From Agromyces bauzanensis (GTDB lineage: Bacteria; Actinomycetota; Actinomycetes; Actinomycetales; Microbacteriaceae): a stretch of DNA of 64,000 bases. The stretch is from contig NZ_BMMD01000002.1 of the NCBI RefSeq assembly GCF_014645655.1, positions 248,001 to 312,000 on the forward strand. The letters are read 5' to 3'. Positions 7,994-17,469 of this stretch are shown in pieces. The translations under genes and the position numbers were made by a program. Within the stretch, counting starts at the first letter, position 1. Every line of letters begins with the position of its first letter. A model generated the notes under the pieces. It searched no databases. It saw nothing but the letters and a program-made list of their open reading frames with translations, and was not told the DNA's origin.

Positions 7994-9363
7994 TGGGCCT
8001 TCGCCTCCTTCGTGACGTTCTTGCGAGTTCGCTTCTTCCGGCCTTCGGGGTCGGGCAGGCCGAAGATCGTGCGCACGAGCGGCGGGGCCGCGATGAACAG
8101 CACGATGAGCGACTGCACGACGAGCACGATCTCGATCGGGACGCCCTCGGCCGCCTGCATCGAGAATCCGCCGGCCTTGAAGGCGCCGAACAGGATGCCG
8201 GCTGCGAAGGTCCCCCATGGCGTCGAGCGCCCGAGCAGCGCCACCGTGATCGCGTCGAACCCGATGCCGGCGTCGATGCCCGCCGTGAACCCGCTGGTGA
8301 CGGTGCCGAGCACCTGGCTCACGCCGGCGAGGCCCAGGAGCGCGCCGCTGATGAGGAACGCGTAGACGTACATCCCCTTCACATTGATGCCGGCCACGCG
8401 CGCGGCGTTCGGGTTGATGCCGACCGCGCGGAACTTGAAGCCGAGGCTCGATCGGCTGAGGATCCACCAGACCAGGACGGTCGCGAGCACGGCGAGGACG
8501 AATCCGAAGTGCAGGTTGTACTGGGGGCCGAGGAGGTACGGGAAGACCGCCGTCTCCTTCATGGCCGGGGTCTTCGGGTTCGACGACCCGGGCGCCTGGA
8601 GCAGGCCCGGCGTGCGCAGCATCCACGACACCAGGTAGAACGCGACGTAGTTCAGCATGATCGTGAGGATCACCTCGTGCGCACCGGTGCGCGCCTTCAG
8701 CACGCCCGCGATGCCGGCCCAGAGCGCTCCGCCGACGATGCCGCCGAGGAGCGCGACGAGCATGTGCACGCCCCACGGCAGGTCGAAGCCGAAGGCGATC
8801 CAGCCCGCCACGGATGCCGCGATGAGCATCTGGCCGCGGCCGCCGATGTTGAACATGCCGACGCGGAACGTGAGCGCGACGCCGAGGCCGCCCGCGATGA
8901 GCGGCGTCGCGAAGGTGAGCGTCTCGGTCAGCGGCCGGATGCCGGCGAGGAACGTGTCGCGCCGGAAGTTGTAGATCGAACCCTGGAACAACGCCGAGTA
9001 CGCCCCAGCCACCGAATCCCAGATGGCCGCGAAGGTGTCGCCCGGGCGCGCGAAGAAGTACCCGATCGTCTCCTGCACGCCCTCGTCGGTGAACGCGATC
9101 ATGATCGCGCCGACGATGAGTGCCAGCAGCACCGCGAGCACCGAGATGATCGCGTTGCCGGTCGCGATCTGGTTGAGCATCGTGAGCCACTTCGACGGCG
9201 GCGGCACCTCGCCGCCTCCGCCGGGACCGGATGCCGTCGCGACCGCATCCTCGGCGGCGGCGCCCTGTTCGGGCGACGCCGCGGCGGGCTCCTCGATCGC
9301 GACGTCGGCGTCGGGCTGGTTCGCGCCGGGCGCATCGCCCCGCGACATCGTCGGGTCGCTCAT
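7990..9363 (-). CDS. Nucleoside-type ABC transporter permease 1
   Basis: 457 residues, BPD_transp_2 family. About 60 N-terminal residues are hydrophilic and Ala/Pro/Glu-rich before the first membrane segment (AIISVLAVLLALIVGAIMIAF). The conserved loop GMFNIGGRGQMLIAA is the counterpart of the NIAIEGQ loop in permease 2. It pairs with permease 2 as a heterodimeric channel (YufP/NupP position). Starts with ATG overlapping the ATPase stop by 4 nt. Confidence 0.92.
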   Translation of the reverse strand: MSDPTMSRGDAPGANQPDADVAIEEPAAASPEQGAAAEDAVATASGPGGGGEVPPPSKWLTMLNQIATGNAIISVLAVLLALIVGAIMIAFTDEGVQETIGYFFARPGDTFAAIWDSVAGAYSALFQGSIYNFRRDTFLAGIRPLTETLTFATPLIAGGLGVALTFRVGMFNIGGRGQMLIAASVAGWIAFGFDLPWGVHMLVALLGGIVGGALWAGIAGVLKARTGAHEVILTIMLNYVAFYLVSWMLRTPGLLQAPGSSNPKTPAMKETAVFPYLLGPQYNLHFGFVLAVLATVLVWWILSRSSLGFKFRAVGINPNAARVAGINVKGMYVYAFLISGALLGLAGVSQVLGTVTSGFTAGIDAGIGFDAITVALLGRSTPWGTFAAGILFGAFKAGGFSMQAAEGVPIEIVLVVQSLIVLFIAAPPLVRTIFGLPDPEGRKKRTRKNVTKEAKAQ

Positions 9364-10877
9364 GCGGCGGCTCCTTCTGCGGGGACTTCTCCGGCCATCA
9401 TGAGGCCGAGCACGTCGCGCGGCGTTCCGCCCGGCACGATGCCCACGATGCGTCCGCGATACATGACCATGATCCGGTCGGCGAGCGCCTCGACCTCGTC
9501 GAGCTCGGTCGAGACCACGACGACGGGCACGCCCTGGTCGCGAGCCGAGACGATGCGCTTGTGGATGAACTCGATCGAGCCGACGTCGACGCCGCGCGTC
9601 GGCTGGGCCGCGACGAGGAGCCGCAGCTCCCGGCTGAGCTCCCGGGCGAGCACGACCTTCTGCTGGTTGCCACCCGACAGCTGCTCCACGAGTTCCTCGG
9701 GCTCCTGCGCGCGGATGTCGAACTCCTCGATCGTGCGCCGGGCGAACTCGGCCAGGACGCCGCGCTGGAGGTTGCCGGCCCGCACGAACGGCGGGCTCTC
9801 ACTGCGGTCGAGCATGAGGTTCTCGGCGATCGTGAACCCACCGACGAGGCCGTCCTCGTTGCGGTCCTCGGGCACGAACCCGACGCCGGACTCGAGGATC
9901 TTGCGGACCCCCGCCCCCGTGAGCTCGACGCCGTCGAGCTTGATCGAGCCGTGCACGCGCGGCTGCAACCCGAGGAGGGCCTCGGTGAGCTCGGTCTGGC
10001 CGTTGCCCTGCACGCCCGCGACGGCGAGGATCTCGCCCCGCCGCACCGTGAAGCTCACGTCGTTGACGACGAGCTGGCCGATGTGGTCGACGGCGGTGAG
10101 GCCCTCGACGACGAGCGCCGGCTCGCCGAGCTTCGGCTCCTCCTTGTGCACGGTGAGCTCGACCGCGCGGCCGACCATCATCGACGCGAGTTCGGCGTTC
10201 GTCGCGGTGGGAGCGGCCTCGCCGACCACCTTGCCGAGCCGGATGACCGTGATGCGGTCGGCGACCTCGCGTACCTCGCGGAGCTTGTGGGTGATGAAGA
10301 CGATGGACGTGCCGGCCTCCTTGAGCCGGCGCATCATGCCCATGAGCTCGTCGGTCTCCTGCGGGGTGAGCACCGCGGTCGGCTCGTCGAAGACGAGGAC
10401 GTGCGCGTCGCGGGACAGGGCCTTGATGATCTCGACGCGCTGCTGGATGCCGACAGGGAGGTTCTCGATGAGCGCGTCGGGGTCGACGTGGAACCCGAAC
10501 CTCGCGGAGATCTCGTTGACCTTCGCACGTGCGGCGTCGAGGTCGAGCACCCCGACCGCCTTGGTGGACTCGTTGCCGAGCATGACGTTCTCGGCGACCG
10601 TGAAGACGGGGATGAGCATGAAGTGCTGGTGCACCATGCCGATGCCTGCGGCCATGGCGTCGCCCGGGCCCTCGAAGTGCTGCACCACGCCGTCGAGGAG
10701 CACCTCGCCGCCGTCGGCCTGGTAGAGGCCGTAGAGCACGTTCATGAGCGTCGACTTGCCCGCGCCGTTCTCGCCGAGGAGGGCATGGATCTCGCCCGGC
10801 TCCACAGTGAGGTCGATGCGGTCGTTGGCGACCAAGCTGCCGAATCGCTTCGTGATCCCGCGAAGTTCGAGCTTCAT
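9360..10877 (-). CDS. Nucleoside-type ABC transporter ATP-binding protein (double ABC domain)
   Basis: 505 residues with two fused ABC domains, the layout of NupO/RbsA-type ATPases. Domain 1: Walker A GENGAGKST (35-43), Walker B VLVFDEPTAVLT. Domain 2: degenerate Walker A VQGNGQTEL, signature LSGGNQQKVVLARELS, Walker B region LLVAAQPTRGVDVG, where the usual catalytic Glu position is changed, as commonly seen in the second site of this family. A -10 box TAGGAT (10890-10885) sits 7 nt before the ATG, so this gene can start a leaderless transcript of its own downstream of the lipoprotein gene and its terminator. Confidence 0.93.
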   Translation of the reverse strand: MKLELRGITKRFGSLVANDRIDLTVEPGEIHALLGENGAGKSTLMNVLYGLYQADGGEVLLDGVVQHFEGPGDAMAAGIGMVHQHFMLIPVFTVAENVMLGNESTKAVGVLDLDAARAKVNEISARFGFHVDPDALIENLPVGIQQRVEIIKALSRDAHVLVFDEPTAVLTPQETDELMGMMRRLKEAGTSIVFITHKLREVREVADRITVIRLGKVVGEAAPTATNAELASMMVGRAVELTVHKEEPKLGEPALVVEGLTAVDHIGQLVVNDVSFTVRRGEILAVAGVQGNGQTELTEALLGLQPRVHGSIKLDGVELTGAGVRKILESGVGFVPEDRNEDGLVGGFTIAENLMLDRSESPPFVRAGNLQRGVLAEFARRTIEEFDIRAQEPEELVEQLSGGNQQKVVLARELSRELRLLVAAQPTRGVDVGSIEFIHKRIVSARDQGVPVVVVSTELDEVEALADRIMVMYRGRIVGIVPGGTPRDVLGLMMAGEVPAEGAAA

Positions 10878-10994
10878 GTCACCGATCCTAGTGAGGGTGC
10901 CGCATCCGTCGGCGATGCTGCGCGAATGTCGAAGTGGTCGGATGCCGCGTGCTCAGATGTTGGCTGTGGCGCGCCGTTGTGCATCCGAACGCCG

Positions 10995-11028
10995 ATCGGG
11001 GAGGCCGGCTGCAGCCGGCCTCCCCGAT
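10995..11028 (-). terminator. Strong GC-rich hairpin after the first BMP lipoprotein gene
   Basis: A 34-nt perfect palindrome: left arm ATCGGGGAGGCCGGCTG, right arm its exact complement, in effect a 15-bp stem with a TGCA loop. It lies 16 nt beyond the stop codon of the lipoprotein gene on the minus strand. There is no T-tract, the usual state in high-GC actinobacteria. It may act as partial terminator or mRNA stabiliser, letting the lipoprotein be made in excess over the ATPase and permeases. Confidence 0.75.
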
Positions 11029-11044
11029 GGGTGTGCCGTCGTCC

Positions 11045-12136
11045 TTACTCGGCGAGGTAGGACTTGACCTCGATGTCGCCCGCGATGATCGCGGCCCCGA
11101 GGTCGTCGAGCTCGCCCTGCAGCGTGTCGGAGACCAGCGACTCGTAGTCGTGGAACGGTGCGACGCCGACGCCCTCGTTCTCGAGCGTGCCGATGAACGG
11201 CGTCGGGTCGAAGTTGCCCTCGCCCGCGGCGACGACCGCCTCGTAGGTACCTACGTCGATGCCCTTGAGGATCGAGGTCAGCATCAGGTCGGCGACCGAC
11301 GGGTCGGTCACGGTGAAGTCGGCGTCCACGCCGATCATGGCGATGTCACGGCCGGCCTCGCGGATGGCGGCTGCGGCCGACTGGTAGATCGGGCCGCCGA
11401 CGGGCAGGAGCACGTCGACGTTCTGGTCGATCAGGCTCTGCGCGACCTGACGGGCGGTGTCGTTCGCCTCGAACCCGCCGGTGAAGAGGCCGTCGGTGCC
11501 GTCCCAGCCGAGGACCGTGACGCCCTTGCCCTTCTGCTCGTTGTAGTAGTCGACGCCCTGCTTGAAGCCGTCCATGAAGATCGACACCGTCGGGAAGTTC
11601 ATGCCGCCGAACGTGCCCACGGTCTTGGTGGTCGTGAAGTCGGCCGCCGCGTAGCCGGCGAGGAACGCCGCCTGCGCCGTATCGAAGAGGATCGGCTTGA
11701 TGTTCTCGGAGTCGACCGTGCCGTCGAAGTCGTTGTCGGCCGCGTCGTCGATGATGACGTACTCGATGTCGGGGTTCGCGAGCGCCGACTCGACGGTCGC
11801 CGCCGAGAGCGCGAAGCCGACGGTGACGATCAGGTCGCAGCCCTGGTCGACGAGGCTCGTGAGGTTCGGCGCGTAGTCGGTCTCGGACTGGGACTCGACG
11901 GTGATCGCCTCGACGCCGAGTTCGTCGGCGGCCTTGGTGATGCCCTCGAAGCCCAGCTGGTTGAAGGACTTGTCGTCGAAGCCGCCCGCGTCGGACACCA
12001 TGCAGGGCAGGAAGTCGAGGGCCTCGCCCCCGTCGCCGTCCGATTCCTCGGGAGCGGATGCGCAGCCGGCGAGCAGCACGGCTGCGCCGAAGATGGCAAG
12101 ACCGCTGAGGGCGGCCTTCCGTGTCGTGAACTTCAC
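11045..12136 (-). CDS. BMP family ABC transporter substrate-binding lipoprotein (1)
   Basis: 363 residues. Signal peptide with lipobox LLAGC (Cys25), followed by an acidic/Gly linker and a Bmp domain opening with MVSDAGGFDDKSFNQLGFEG, the family's signature. It should capture nucleosides outside the membrane and deliver them to the permease pair. Start chosen as GTG at 12136, because GGAGGA stands 4-6 nt upstream; a TTG four codons earlier would place the start inside that ribosome-binding site. Transcribed ahead of the ATPase gene, separated by a hairpin at 10995-11028. Confidence 0.95.
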   Translation of the reverse strand: MKFTTRKAALSGLAIFGAAVLLAGCASAPEESDGDGGEALDFLPCMVSDAGGFDDKSFNQLGFEGITKAADELGVEAITVESQSETDYAPNLTSLVDQGCDLIVTVGFALSAATVESALANPDIEYVIIDDAADNDFDGTVDSENIKPILFDTAQAAFLAGYAAADFTTTKTVGTFGGMNFPTVSIFMDGFKQGVDYYNEQKGKGVTVLGWDGTDGLFTGGFEANDTARQVAQSLIDQNVDVLLPVGGPIYQSAAAAIREAGRDIAMIGVDADFTVTDPSVADLMLTSILKGIDVGTYEAVVAAGEGNFDPTPFIGTLENEGVGVAPFHDYESLVSDTLQGELDDLGAAIIAGDIEVKSYLAE

Positions 12137-12259
12137 TGTGTCCTCCAAAGACTTCGCCCCAACCTCCGTGGGACTCGTGCAGTCACGTTACCGAATGTTG
12201 CCCCGGGCGCTCAGGCCCCCGGGGCAGCGGACACGCAATGGTTATGAAGACGCGACATT

Positions 12260-12275
12260 CTGCTCATATGAGCAG
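12260..12275. promoter_or_regulatory. 16-bp palindrome upstream of the BMP lipoprotein gene, candidate operator
   Basis: The sequence CTGCTCATATGAGCAG is a perfect palindrome in the 215-nt spacer between the two lipoprotein genes, 124 nt before the start of BMP gene 1. The AT-rich centre and position fit a regulator-binding site for the importer operon, but no regulator gene is adjacent. A short hairpin role cannot be excluded. Confidence 0.4.
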
Positions 12276-12288
12276 GAATGCGGCCGCC

Positions 12289-12309
12289 CGCTGAGTCCTT
12301 CGAAGCGAG
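12289..12309 (-). repeat. Degenerate copy of the CTTCGAC-GGCTCAG dispersed repeat
   Basis: On the minus strand it reads CTCGCTTCGAAGGACTCAGC, close to the copy at 45568-45592 (CTCGCTTCGACAGGCTCAGC). It lies between the two BMP lipoprotein genes. Confidence 0.4.
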
Positions 12310-12327
12310 TCCCGCCGGAGCGCCTCC

Positions 12328-12370
12328 TTCGCCGAGCCCACTCGGCAACCCTCAGGGTGCGCTCGGCGAA
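12328..12370 (-). terminator. Inverted repeat at the end of the second BMP lipoprotein gene
   Basis: Arms TTCGCCGAGC (12328-12337) and GCTCGGCGAA (12361-12370) are exact complements separated by 23 nt, which themselves hold a small ACCCTGAGGGT hairpin. The structure spans the stop codon of the lipoprotein gene (12352-12354). It looks like a terminator for that gene; no T-tract. Confidence 0.45.
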
Positions 12371-13413
12371 TCCACGACGAGGTCGCCGGAGATGATCCGT
12401 TCGCGCAGCTCGTCGATCTCGGCGTCGAGCTCGGCGCTCACGAGCGGCGCAAGGTCGTGGTACGGCGCGATCTCGACGCCGCCGTTCTCGAGCGTGCCGA
12501 CGTAGGGCTCGCTCGAGAATGCGTCGTCGAGCACGGCGCCGACGATCTCGACCATGGCGTCCTGCGTGTTCTTCAGCACGCTCGTCAGCAGCACGGGCCG
12601 GAACTCCTCCGCGAGCGATTCGTAGCCGTCGCTGTCGACCCAGACGACCGAGACGCCGCCGCGTTCGACGGCGGCGGCGGTCGCTCCCTCGCCGACCTGG
12701 CCCGCCACGGGCAGGATCACGTCCGCGCCCTGGTCGATGAGGCTCTCGGAGAGCGCCTTGCCCTTGTTGATGTCCTCGAAGTCGCCCGTGAACGCGCCGT
12801 CCTGCGCGGCCTTGTCCCACCCGAGCACGCGCACCGCGGTGCCGTGCGCGCGGTTGAACTCCGCGACGCCGTCGACGAAGCCGTCCATGAAGAGGGTCAC
12901 GGGCGGCTGGTTGCCCCCGCCGAAGGTCGCCACGACCCCGGTCTTCGAGACGCCCGCCGCGAGGTAACCGGCCAGGAACGACGCCTGTGCGGTGTCGAAG
13001 ACGACGGGCTTGACGTTGTCGGCCTCGACGACCTCGTCGACGATGGCGAACGCGACCTCGGGGTTGGCCTCCGACTGCGTGAGCGTCGCGTCGGCGAGCT
13101 CCCAGCCGACCGTCACGATGAGCTCGCAGCCCGAGTCGACCGCCTGCTGCACGTTGGGGGCCAGGTCGGTCTCTCCCGTCGAGACGATCGCCTCGGCGTC
13201 GATGCCGTACTCGTCCTCGGCGTCCTGCAGACCCTCCCAGCTCGCCTGGTTGAACGAGCGGTCCTCGAGGCCCCCCGAGTTCGTGACCATCCGCACGCAC
13301 GACTCGCTCGCGTCGTCGCTCCCGCCGGCTTCGGGCGCGGGCGCGCATCCTGCGAGGGCCACGGATGCCGCGACCAATGCCGCCCCGTACCCGAACCACC
13401 GACGCCCGACCAT
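12352..13413 (-). CDS. BMP family ABC transporter substrate-binding lipoprotein (2)
   Basis: 353 residues, a paralogue of the downstream BMP lipoprotein. Signal peptide with lipobox ALAGC (Cys23); Bmp opening MVTNSGGLEDRSFNQASWEG. The two share the same layout (QAVDSGCELIVTVGW versus DQGCDLIVTVGFAL) but are clearly diverged, so they may bind different nucleosides while sharing one importer. It starts 24 nt after the manC stop, so it may be read from the manC promoter rather than from its own. Confidence 0.93.
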   Translation of the reverse strand: MVGRRWFGYGAALVAASVALAGCAPAPEAGGSDDASESCVRMVTNSGGLEDRSFNQASWEGLQDAEDEYGIDAEAIVSTGETDLAPNVQQAVDSGCELIVTVGWELADATLTQSEANPEVAFAIVDEVVEADNVKPVVFDTAQASFLAGYLAAGVSKTGVVATFGGGNQPPVTLFMDGFVDGVAEFNRAHGTAVRVLGWDKAAQDGAFTGDFEDINKGKALSESLIDQGADVILPVAGQVGEGATAAAVERGGVSVVWVDSDGYESLAEEFRPVLLTSVLKNTQDAMVEIVGAVLDDAFSSEPYVGTLENGGVEIAPYHDLAPLVSAELDAEIDELRERIISGDLVVDSPSAP

Positions 13414-13437
13414 GTGCCGCCCCGTCCTCTCGCGTGC

Positions 13438-14562
13438 CTAGAGCACGTCGTTCGATCCGCCGAGCCGGAGGGCGTCGACGACCGCCTTGACCCGCTGGGC
13501 GTGCTCGCTCGTGGTCACGAGGAGCGCGTCGGGCGTGTCCACCACAACGATATCGTGCACGCCGATCAGGCTGATCACCCGATTCGACCGGCTCACCACG
13601 ATGCCGCTCGAGGTGTCGGCGAGCACGCGGGCATGCTCGCCGAGGATCGCGAGCTCGCCGGACCTGCCCGCCGTGTTGAGCTTGGCGAGGGACGCGAAGT
13701 CGCCCACGTCGTCCCACTGGAAATGCCCGCGGATCACTGCGAGCCGGCCCGCGGCGGCGGCGGGCTCCGCGATCGAGTAGTCGATGGCGATCTTCTCGAG
13801 CTTGGGCCAGATCCGATCGACTGCCGGCCCGCGGGTCGCCGGGTCGTCCCATGCCGCAGCGAGTTCGACGAGGCCCGCATGCAGGTCGGGCTTCGTGCGC
13901 GCGAGCTCGTCGAGCAGGGTCGAGGCCCTCGCGATGAACATGCCCGCGTTCCAGAGGTGGCGGCCGCCCTCGAGGTAGCCCCTCGCCGCGTCGAGGTCGG
14001 GCTTCTCGACGAAGTTCGCCACCTTCTCGACGAGCTTCGCGCCCGGCACCGCGACCGGCCCGCCGCACTCGATGTAACCGAAGCCGACGGCGGGCTCGGT
14101 CGGCGTGATGCCGATGGTCACGATGTAGCCCGCGCGCGCCGCGGCGACCGCGTCGAGGACCGCCGAGCGGAACAACGCCTCGCCCGAGATCACGTGGTCG
14201 GCGGCGAACGAGCCGATCACGACGCCGGGCTCGCGCCGCTCGAGGATCGCAGCGGCGAGGCCGATGGCGGCGGTGGAGTCGCGCGGCTCGGACTCGAGCA
14301 CGATGTTCGCGTCGGCGAGCGCGGGCAGCTGCATCTCGACGGCGGCGCGGTGCGCTCGCCCGGTCACCACCAAGATGCGCTGCTCGCCCGCGATGGGCAC
14401 GAGGCGATCCCAGGTGTCCTTGAGGAGGGTCTGCCCGGACCCGGTGAGGTCGTGCAGGAACTTGGGTGCGTCGGCGCGGGAGAGCGGCCAGAGCCGGGAG
14501 CCGACGCCGCCGGCCGGGATGACGGCGTAGAAGCCGTCGAGCGGAAGGGGTACGTCAGACAT
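13438..14562 (-). CDS. manC: Mannose-1-phosphate guanylyltransferase
   Basis: 374 residues. Makes GDP-mannose from mannose-1-phosphate and GTP. The nucleotidyltransferase signature YAVIPAGGVGSRLWPLSR with downstream PKFLHDLTG is at residues 12-40; FVEKPDL and WNAGMF follow in the expected order. No C-terminal cupin isomerase domain, so it is the short GMP form. Start ATG at 14562 is backed by a TATCCT -10 box (14575-14570) 7 nt upstream, i.e. a leaderless message. Its substrate could come from the phosphohexomutase at the left of the window. Confidence 0.93.
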   Translation of the reverse strand: MSDVPLPLDGFYAVIPAGGVGSRLWPLSRADAPKFLHDLTGSGQTLLKDTWDRLVPIAGEQRILVVTGRAHRAAVEMQLPALADANIVLESEPRDSTAAIGLAAAILERREPGVVIGSFAADHVISGEALFRSAVLDAVAAARAGYIVTIGITPTEPAVGFGYIECGGPVAVPGAKLVEKVANFVEKPDLDAARGYLEGGRHLWNAGMFIARASTLLDELARTKPDLHAGLVELAAAWDDPATRGPAVDRIWPKLEKIAIDYSIAEPAAAAGRLAVIRGHFQWDDVGDFASLAKLNTAGRSGELAILGEHARVLADTSSGIVVSRSNRVISLIGVHDIVVVDTPDALLVTTSEHAQRVKAVVDALRLGGSNDVL

Positions 14563-14693
14563 GCGTTCGAGGATAGCGGCCCCGACCGGGCCCGGCGTCG
14601 GCGGGGTGCGCGCGGGTGGGGCATCCGTGTCGGGGATATCTCGACGTCGAGAGAACCGGACGCGCCGACGCAACGCGGTTCCCGGCGCGGGAC

Positions 14694-14699
14694 TAGACT
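14694..14699 (+). promoter_or_regulatory. Putative -10 box of the sdh operon
   Basis: TAGACT about 70 nt before the sdhC start, in the 207-nt divergent spacer with manC. The predicted leader contains a small CGGGC-TTTC-GCCCG-like hairpin. No convincing -35 element is visible, so this is tentative. Confidence 0.35.
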
Positions 14700-14769
14700 C
14701 TGAACCGGGCTTTCGGCCCGTCACGCCCGCCTGTCACGGGCCATCTCACACAGCCAGGGAGGGTTGTTC

Positions 14770-15192
14770 ATGCCAGAGACCTCGGCAGGAACCCTGACCG
14801 CACCCGCCAAGCCGGCGAAGCAGAAGCCGGGCGGCACGCTGTATCGCGGCCGCGAGGGGATGTGGTCGTGGGTGCTCCATCGCATCACGGGTGTCGCGAT
14901 CTTCTTCTTCCTCCTGGTGCACGTGCTGGACACGGCGCTCGTGCGGGTGAGCCCCGAGGCGTACAACGCGGTCATCGGCACCTACCAGACGCCCATCATG
15001 GGCCTCGGCGAGGTCGCGCTCGTCGGTGCGATCGTGTTCCATGCCTTCAACGGCCTGCGGATCATCCTCGTCGACTTCTGGGCCTGGGCGACGCGCCACC
15101 AGCGCGTGCTGTTCTACATCGTCATCGCCCTCTGGGTCGTCACGATGCTCGCGTTCGTGCCCCGTCACCTGATCAACGTCTTCAGCCACTGA
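14770..15192 (+). CDS. sdhC: Succinate dehydrogenase cytochrome b556 subunit
   Basis: 140 residues, three membrane helices (GVAIFFFLLVHVLDTAL; VALVGAIVFHAFNGLRIILV; VLFYIVIALWVVTMLAF). The signature motif WSWVLHRITGVAIF precedes helix 1; His residues in LHRITG and LLVHVL and HAFNGLR are the expected quinone/heme region residues. ATG at 14770 is chosen because AGGGAGGG lies 6-9 nt before it; a TTG two codons earlier is less likely. First gene of sdhCDAB. Confidence 0.95.
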   Translation: MPETSAGTLTAPAKPAKQKPGGTLYRGREGMWSWVLHRITGVAIFFFLLVHVLDTALVRVSPEAYNAVIGTYQTPIMGLGEVALVGAIVFHAFNGLRIILVDFWAWATRHQRVLFYIVIALWVVTMLAFVPRHLINVFSH

Positions 15193-15205
15193 GGAGGCCT
15201 GCGAC

Positions 15206-15652
15206 ATGACTGCCATCGAAGCGCCTCGCAGCCCGGTGCGCCCCGCTCGCAAGCGCGGCGTGAACTGGGAGAAGTGGGGCTGGATCTACATGCGCGCCTC
15301 CGGCGTCGTGCTCATCGTGCTGATCTTCGGCCACCTGTTCGTGAACCTCATGGTCGGCGAGGGCGTGAAGGCCATCGACTTCGGCTTCGTGGGCGGCAAG
15401 TGGGCGGACCCGTTCTGGCAGTGGTGGGACGTGCTGATGCTCTGGCTCGCCCTCATCCACGGCGCCAACGGCATGCGAACGCTCGTCAACGACTACACGA
15501 GCCCCGGCGCGGTGCAGAAGGTGCTGAAGGGTGCGCTCGCCGCCGCCGCGGTGGTGCTCATCGTGCTCGGCACCCTCGTGGTCTTCACGTTCGACCCGTG
15601 CCCCGCGGGCTCCCCCGCCGACCTGCTCCCCTCGTTCTGCCCCGCCGTCTAG
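15206..15652 (+). CDS. sdhD: Succinate dehydrogenase hydrophobic membrane anchor subunit
   Basis: 148 residues with three membrane segments ([55 protein letters not shown]). The conserved His in FGHLFVN and the HGANGMR motif match actinobacterial SdhD. It follows sdhC by 13 nt with a GAGGAGG site, and anchors SdhA/SdhB to the membrane. Confidence 0.93.
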   Translation: MTAIEAPRSPVRPARKRGVNWEKWGWIYMRASGVVLIVLIFGHLFVNLMVGEGVKAIDFGFVGGKWADPFWQWWDVLMLWLALIHGANGMRTLVNDYTSPGAVQKVLKGALAAAAVVLIVLGTLVVFTFDPCPAGSPADLLPSFCPAV

Positions 15653-15659
15653 GAGACCT

Positions 15660-17468
15660 GTGAATCCCGAGAGCGCCCACGTCGAGACGAAGATCGTCGA
15701 CGGCGTCCACTACCACCAGTACGACATCGTCATCGTCGGCGCCGGCGGCGCCGGCATGCGCGCGGCGATCGAGGCCGGACCGGGCGCTCGGACCGCGGTG
15801 ATCTCGAAGCTCTACCCGACCCGCTCCCACACGGGCGCGGCGCAGGGCGGCATGGCCGCGGCGCTCGCGAACGTCGAGGAGGACAGCTGGGAGTGGCACA
15901 CCTTCGACACCATCAAGGGCGGCGACTACCTCGTCGACCAGGACGCCGCCGAGATCCTCGCGAAGGAGGCCATCGACGCGGTCATCGACCTCGAGAACAT
16001 GGGCCTGCCCTTCAACCGCACGCCCGAGGGCAAGATCGACCAGCGCCGCTTCGGCGGCCACACGCGCGACCACGGCAAGGCGCCCGTCCGCCGCGCATGC
16101 TACGCAGCCGACCGCACCGGTCACATGATCCTGCAGACGCTCTTCCAGAACTGCGTGAAGCTCGGCATCGAGTTCTACAACGAGTACTACGCCCTCGACC
16201 TCGTGATGACCGACGTCGACGGCGTCGAGCAGCCGTCGGGCATCGTCGCCCACGACCTCGCCACGGGCGAGCTGCACGTCTTCCGGGCGAAGGCCATCAT
16301 CTTCGCCACCGGCGGCTACGGCAAGATCTTCAAGACCACCTCGAACGCGCACACCCTCACGGGCGACGGCGTCGGCATCATCTGGCGCAAGGGCCTGCCG
16401 CTCGAGGACATGGAGTTCTTCCAGTTCCACCCGACCGGCCTCGCGGGCCTCGGCATCCTGCTCACCGAGGGCGCCCGCGGCGAGGGCGCGATCCTTCGCA
16501 ATGCGAGCGGCGAGCGCTTCATGGAGCGATACGCGCCGACCATCAAGGACCTCGCCCCGCGCGACATCGTGAGCCGCTGCATGCAGCAGGAGGTCGCCGA
16601 GGGGCGCGGCGCCGGCCCCCACAAGGACTACGTGCTGCTCGACTGCACCCACCTCGGCGCCGAGGTGCTCGAGACGAAGCTGCCCGACATCACGGAGTTC
16701 GCGCGCACCTACCTCGGTGTCGATCCGGTGTACGAACCGGTGCCCGTCATGCCGACGGCGCACTACGCCATGGGCGGCATCCCCACGAACGTCGCCGCCG
16801 AGGTGCTCCGCGACAACACGGCCGTCGTGCCAGGGCTCTACGCCGCCGGCGAGTGCGCCTGCGTCTCGGTGCACGGCTCCAACCGCCTCGGCACCAACTC
16901 GCTGCTCGACATCAACGTGTTCGGCAAGCGCGCGGGCCGCAACGCGGTCGAGTACGCCAAGGGCGTCGAGTTCACGCCCCTGCCCGACGACCCGGCCGGC
17001 CCAGTACGGCGCATGCTCGACCAGCTCCGCGACTCGAACGGCACCGAGCGGATCGGCGCGATCCGCAAGGAGCTGCAGGAGGAGATGGACAAGAACGCCC
17101 AGGTGTTCCGCACCGACGAGTCCCTCGCCCACGTCACCGAGGTCATCGCGCGCCTTCGCGAGCGATACCGCAACGTCGCCGTCCAAGACAAGGGCAAGCG
17201 CTTCAACACCGACCTGCTCGAGGCCGTCGAGCTCGGATTCCTCCTCGACCTCGCCGAGGTCGTCGTGTTCTCGGCCCGCAACCGCAGGGAGAGCCGGGGC
17301 GGACACATGCGCGACGACTTCCCGAACCGCGACGACGAGCAGTACATGCAGCACACGATGGCCTACCTCTCGGGCGACCCGCAGTCCTCGCTCGCCGACG
17401 ACCACATCCGGCTGGACTGGAAACCCGTGACCGTCACCCGCTACCAGCCGATGGAAAGGAAGTACTGA
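15660..17468 (+). CDS. sdhA: Succinate dehydrogenase flavoprotein subunit
   Basis: 602 residues. FAD-binding [11 protein letters not shown] (27-37), then [15 protein letters not shown] where His57 is the covalent FAD-attachment histidine; HPTGLAG and [11 protein letters not shown] in the active-site region; [10 protein letters not shown] and [12 protein letters not shown] in the C-terminal FAD part. It oxidises succinate to fumarate. Start is GTG at 15660 with GGAG 7 nt upstream; the frame is open earlier but overlaps sdhD. Length is standard for the family. Confidence 0.97.
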   Translation: MNPESAHVETKIVDGVHYHQYDIVIVGAGGAGMRAAIEAGPGARTAVISKLYPTRSHTGAAQGGMAAALANVEEDSWEWHTFDTIKGGDYLVDQDAAEILAKEAIDAVIDLENMGLPFNRTPEGKIDQRRFGGHTRDHGKAPVRRACYAADRTGHMILQTLFQNCVKLGIEFYNEYYALDLVMTDVDGVEQPSGIVAHDLATGELHVFRAKAIIFATGGYGKIFKTTSNAHTLTGDGVGIIWRKGLPLEDMEFFQFHPTGLAGLGILLTEGARGEGAILRNASGERFMERYAPTIKDLAPRDIVSRCMQQEVAEGRGAGPHKDYVLLDCTHLGAEVLETKLPDITEFARTYLGVDPVYEPVPVMPTAHYAMGGIPTNVAAEVLRDNTAVVPGLYAAGECACVSVHGSNRLGTNSLLDINVFGKRAGRNAVEYAKGVEFTPLPDDPAGPVRRMLDQLRDSNGTERIGAIRKELQEEMDKNAQVFRTDESLAHVTEVIARLRERYRNVAVQDKGKRFNTDLLEAVELGFLLDLAEVVVFSARNRRESRGGHMRDDFPNRDDEQYMQHTMAYLSGDPQSSLADDHIRLDWKPVTVTRYQPMERKY

Positions 17469-17469
17469 C

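Noticed and set aside
6704..9190. One 828-residue permease fusion
   Set aside because: The 5' part is an out-of-frame reading of permease 1; the true start is the GTG at 7993 in 4-nt overlap with the permease 1 stop.
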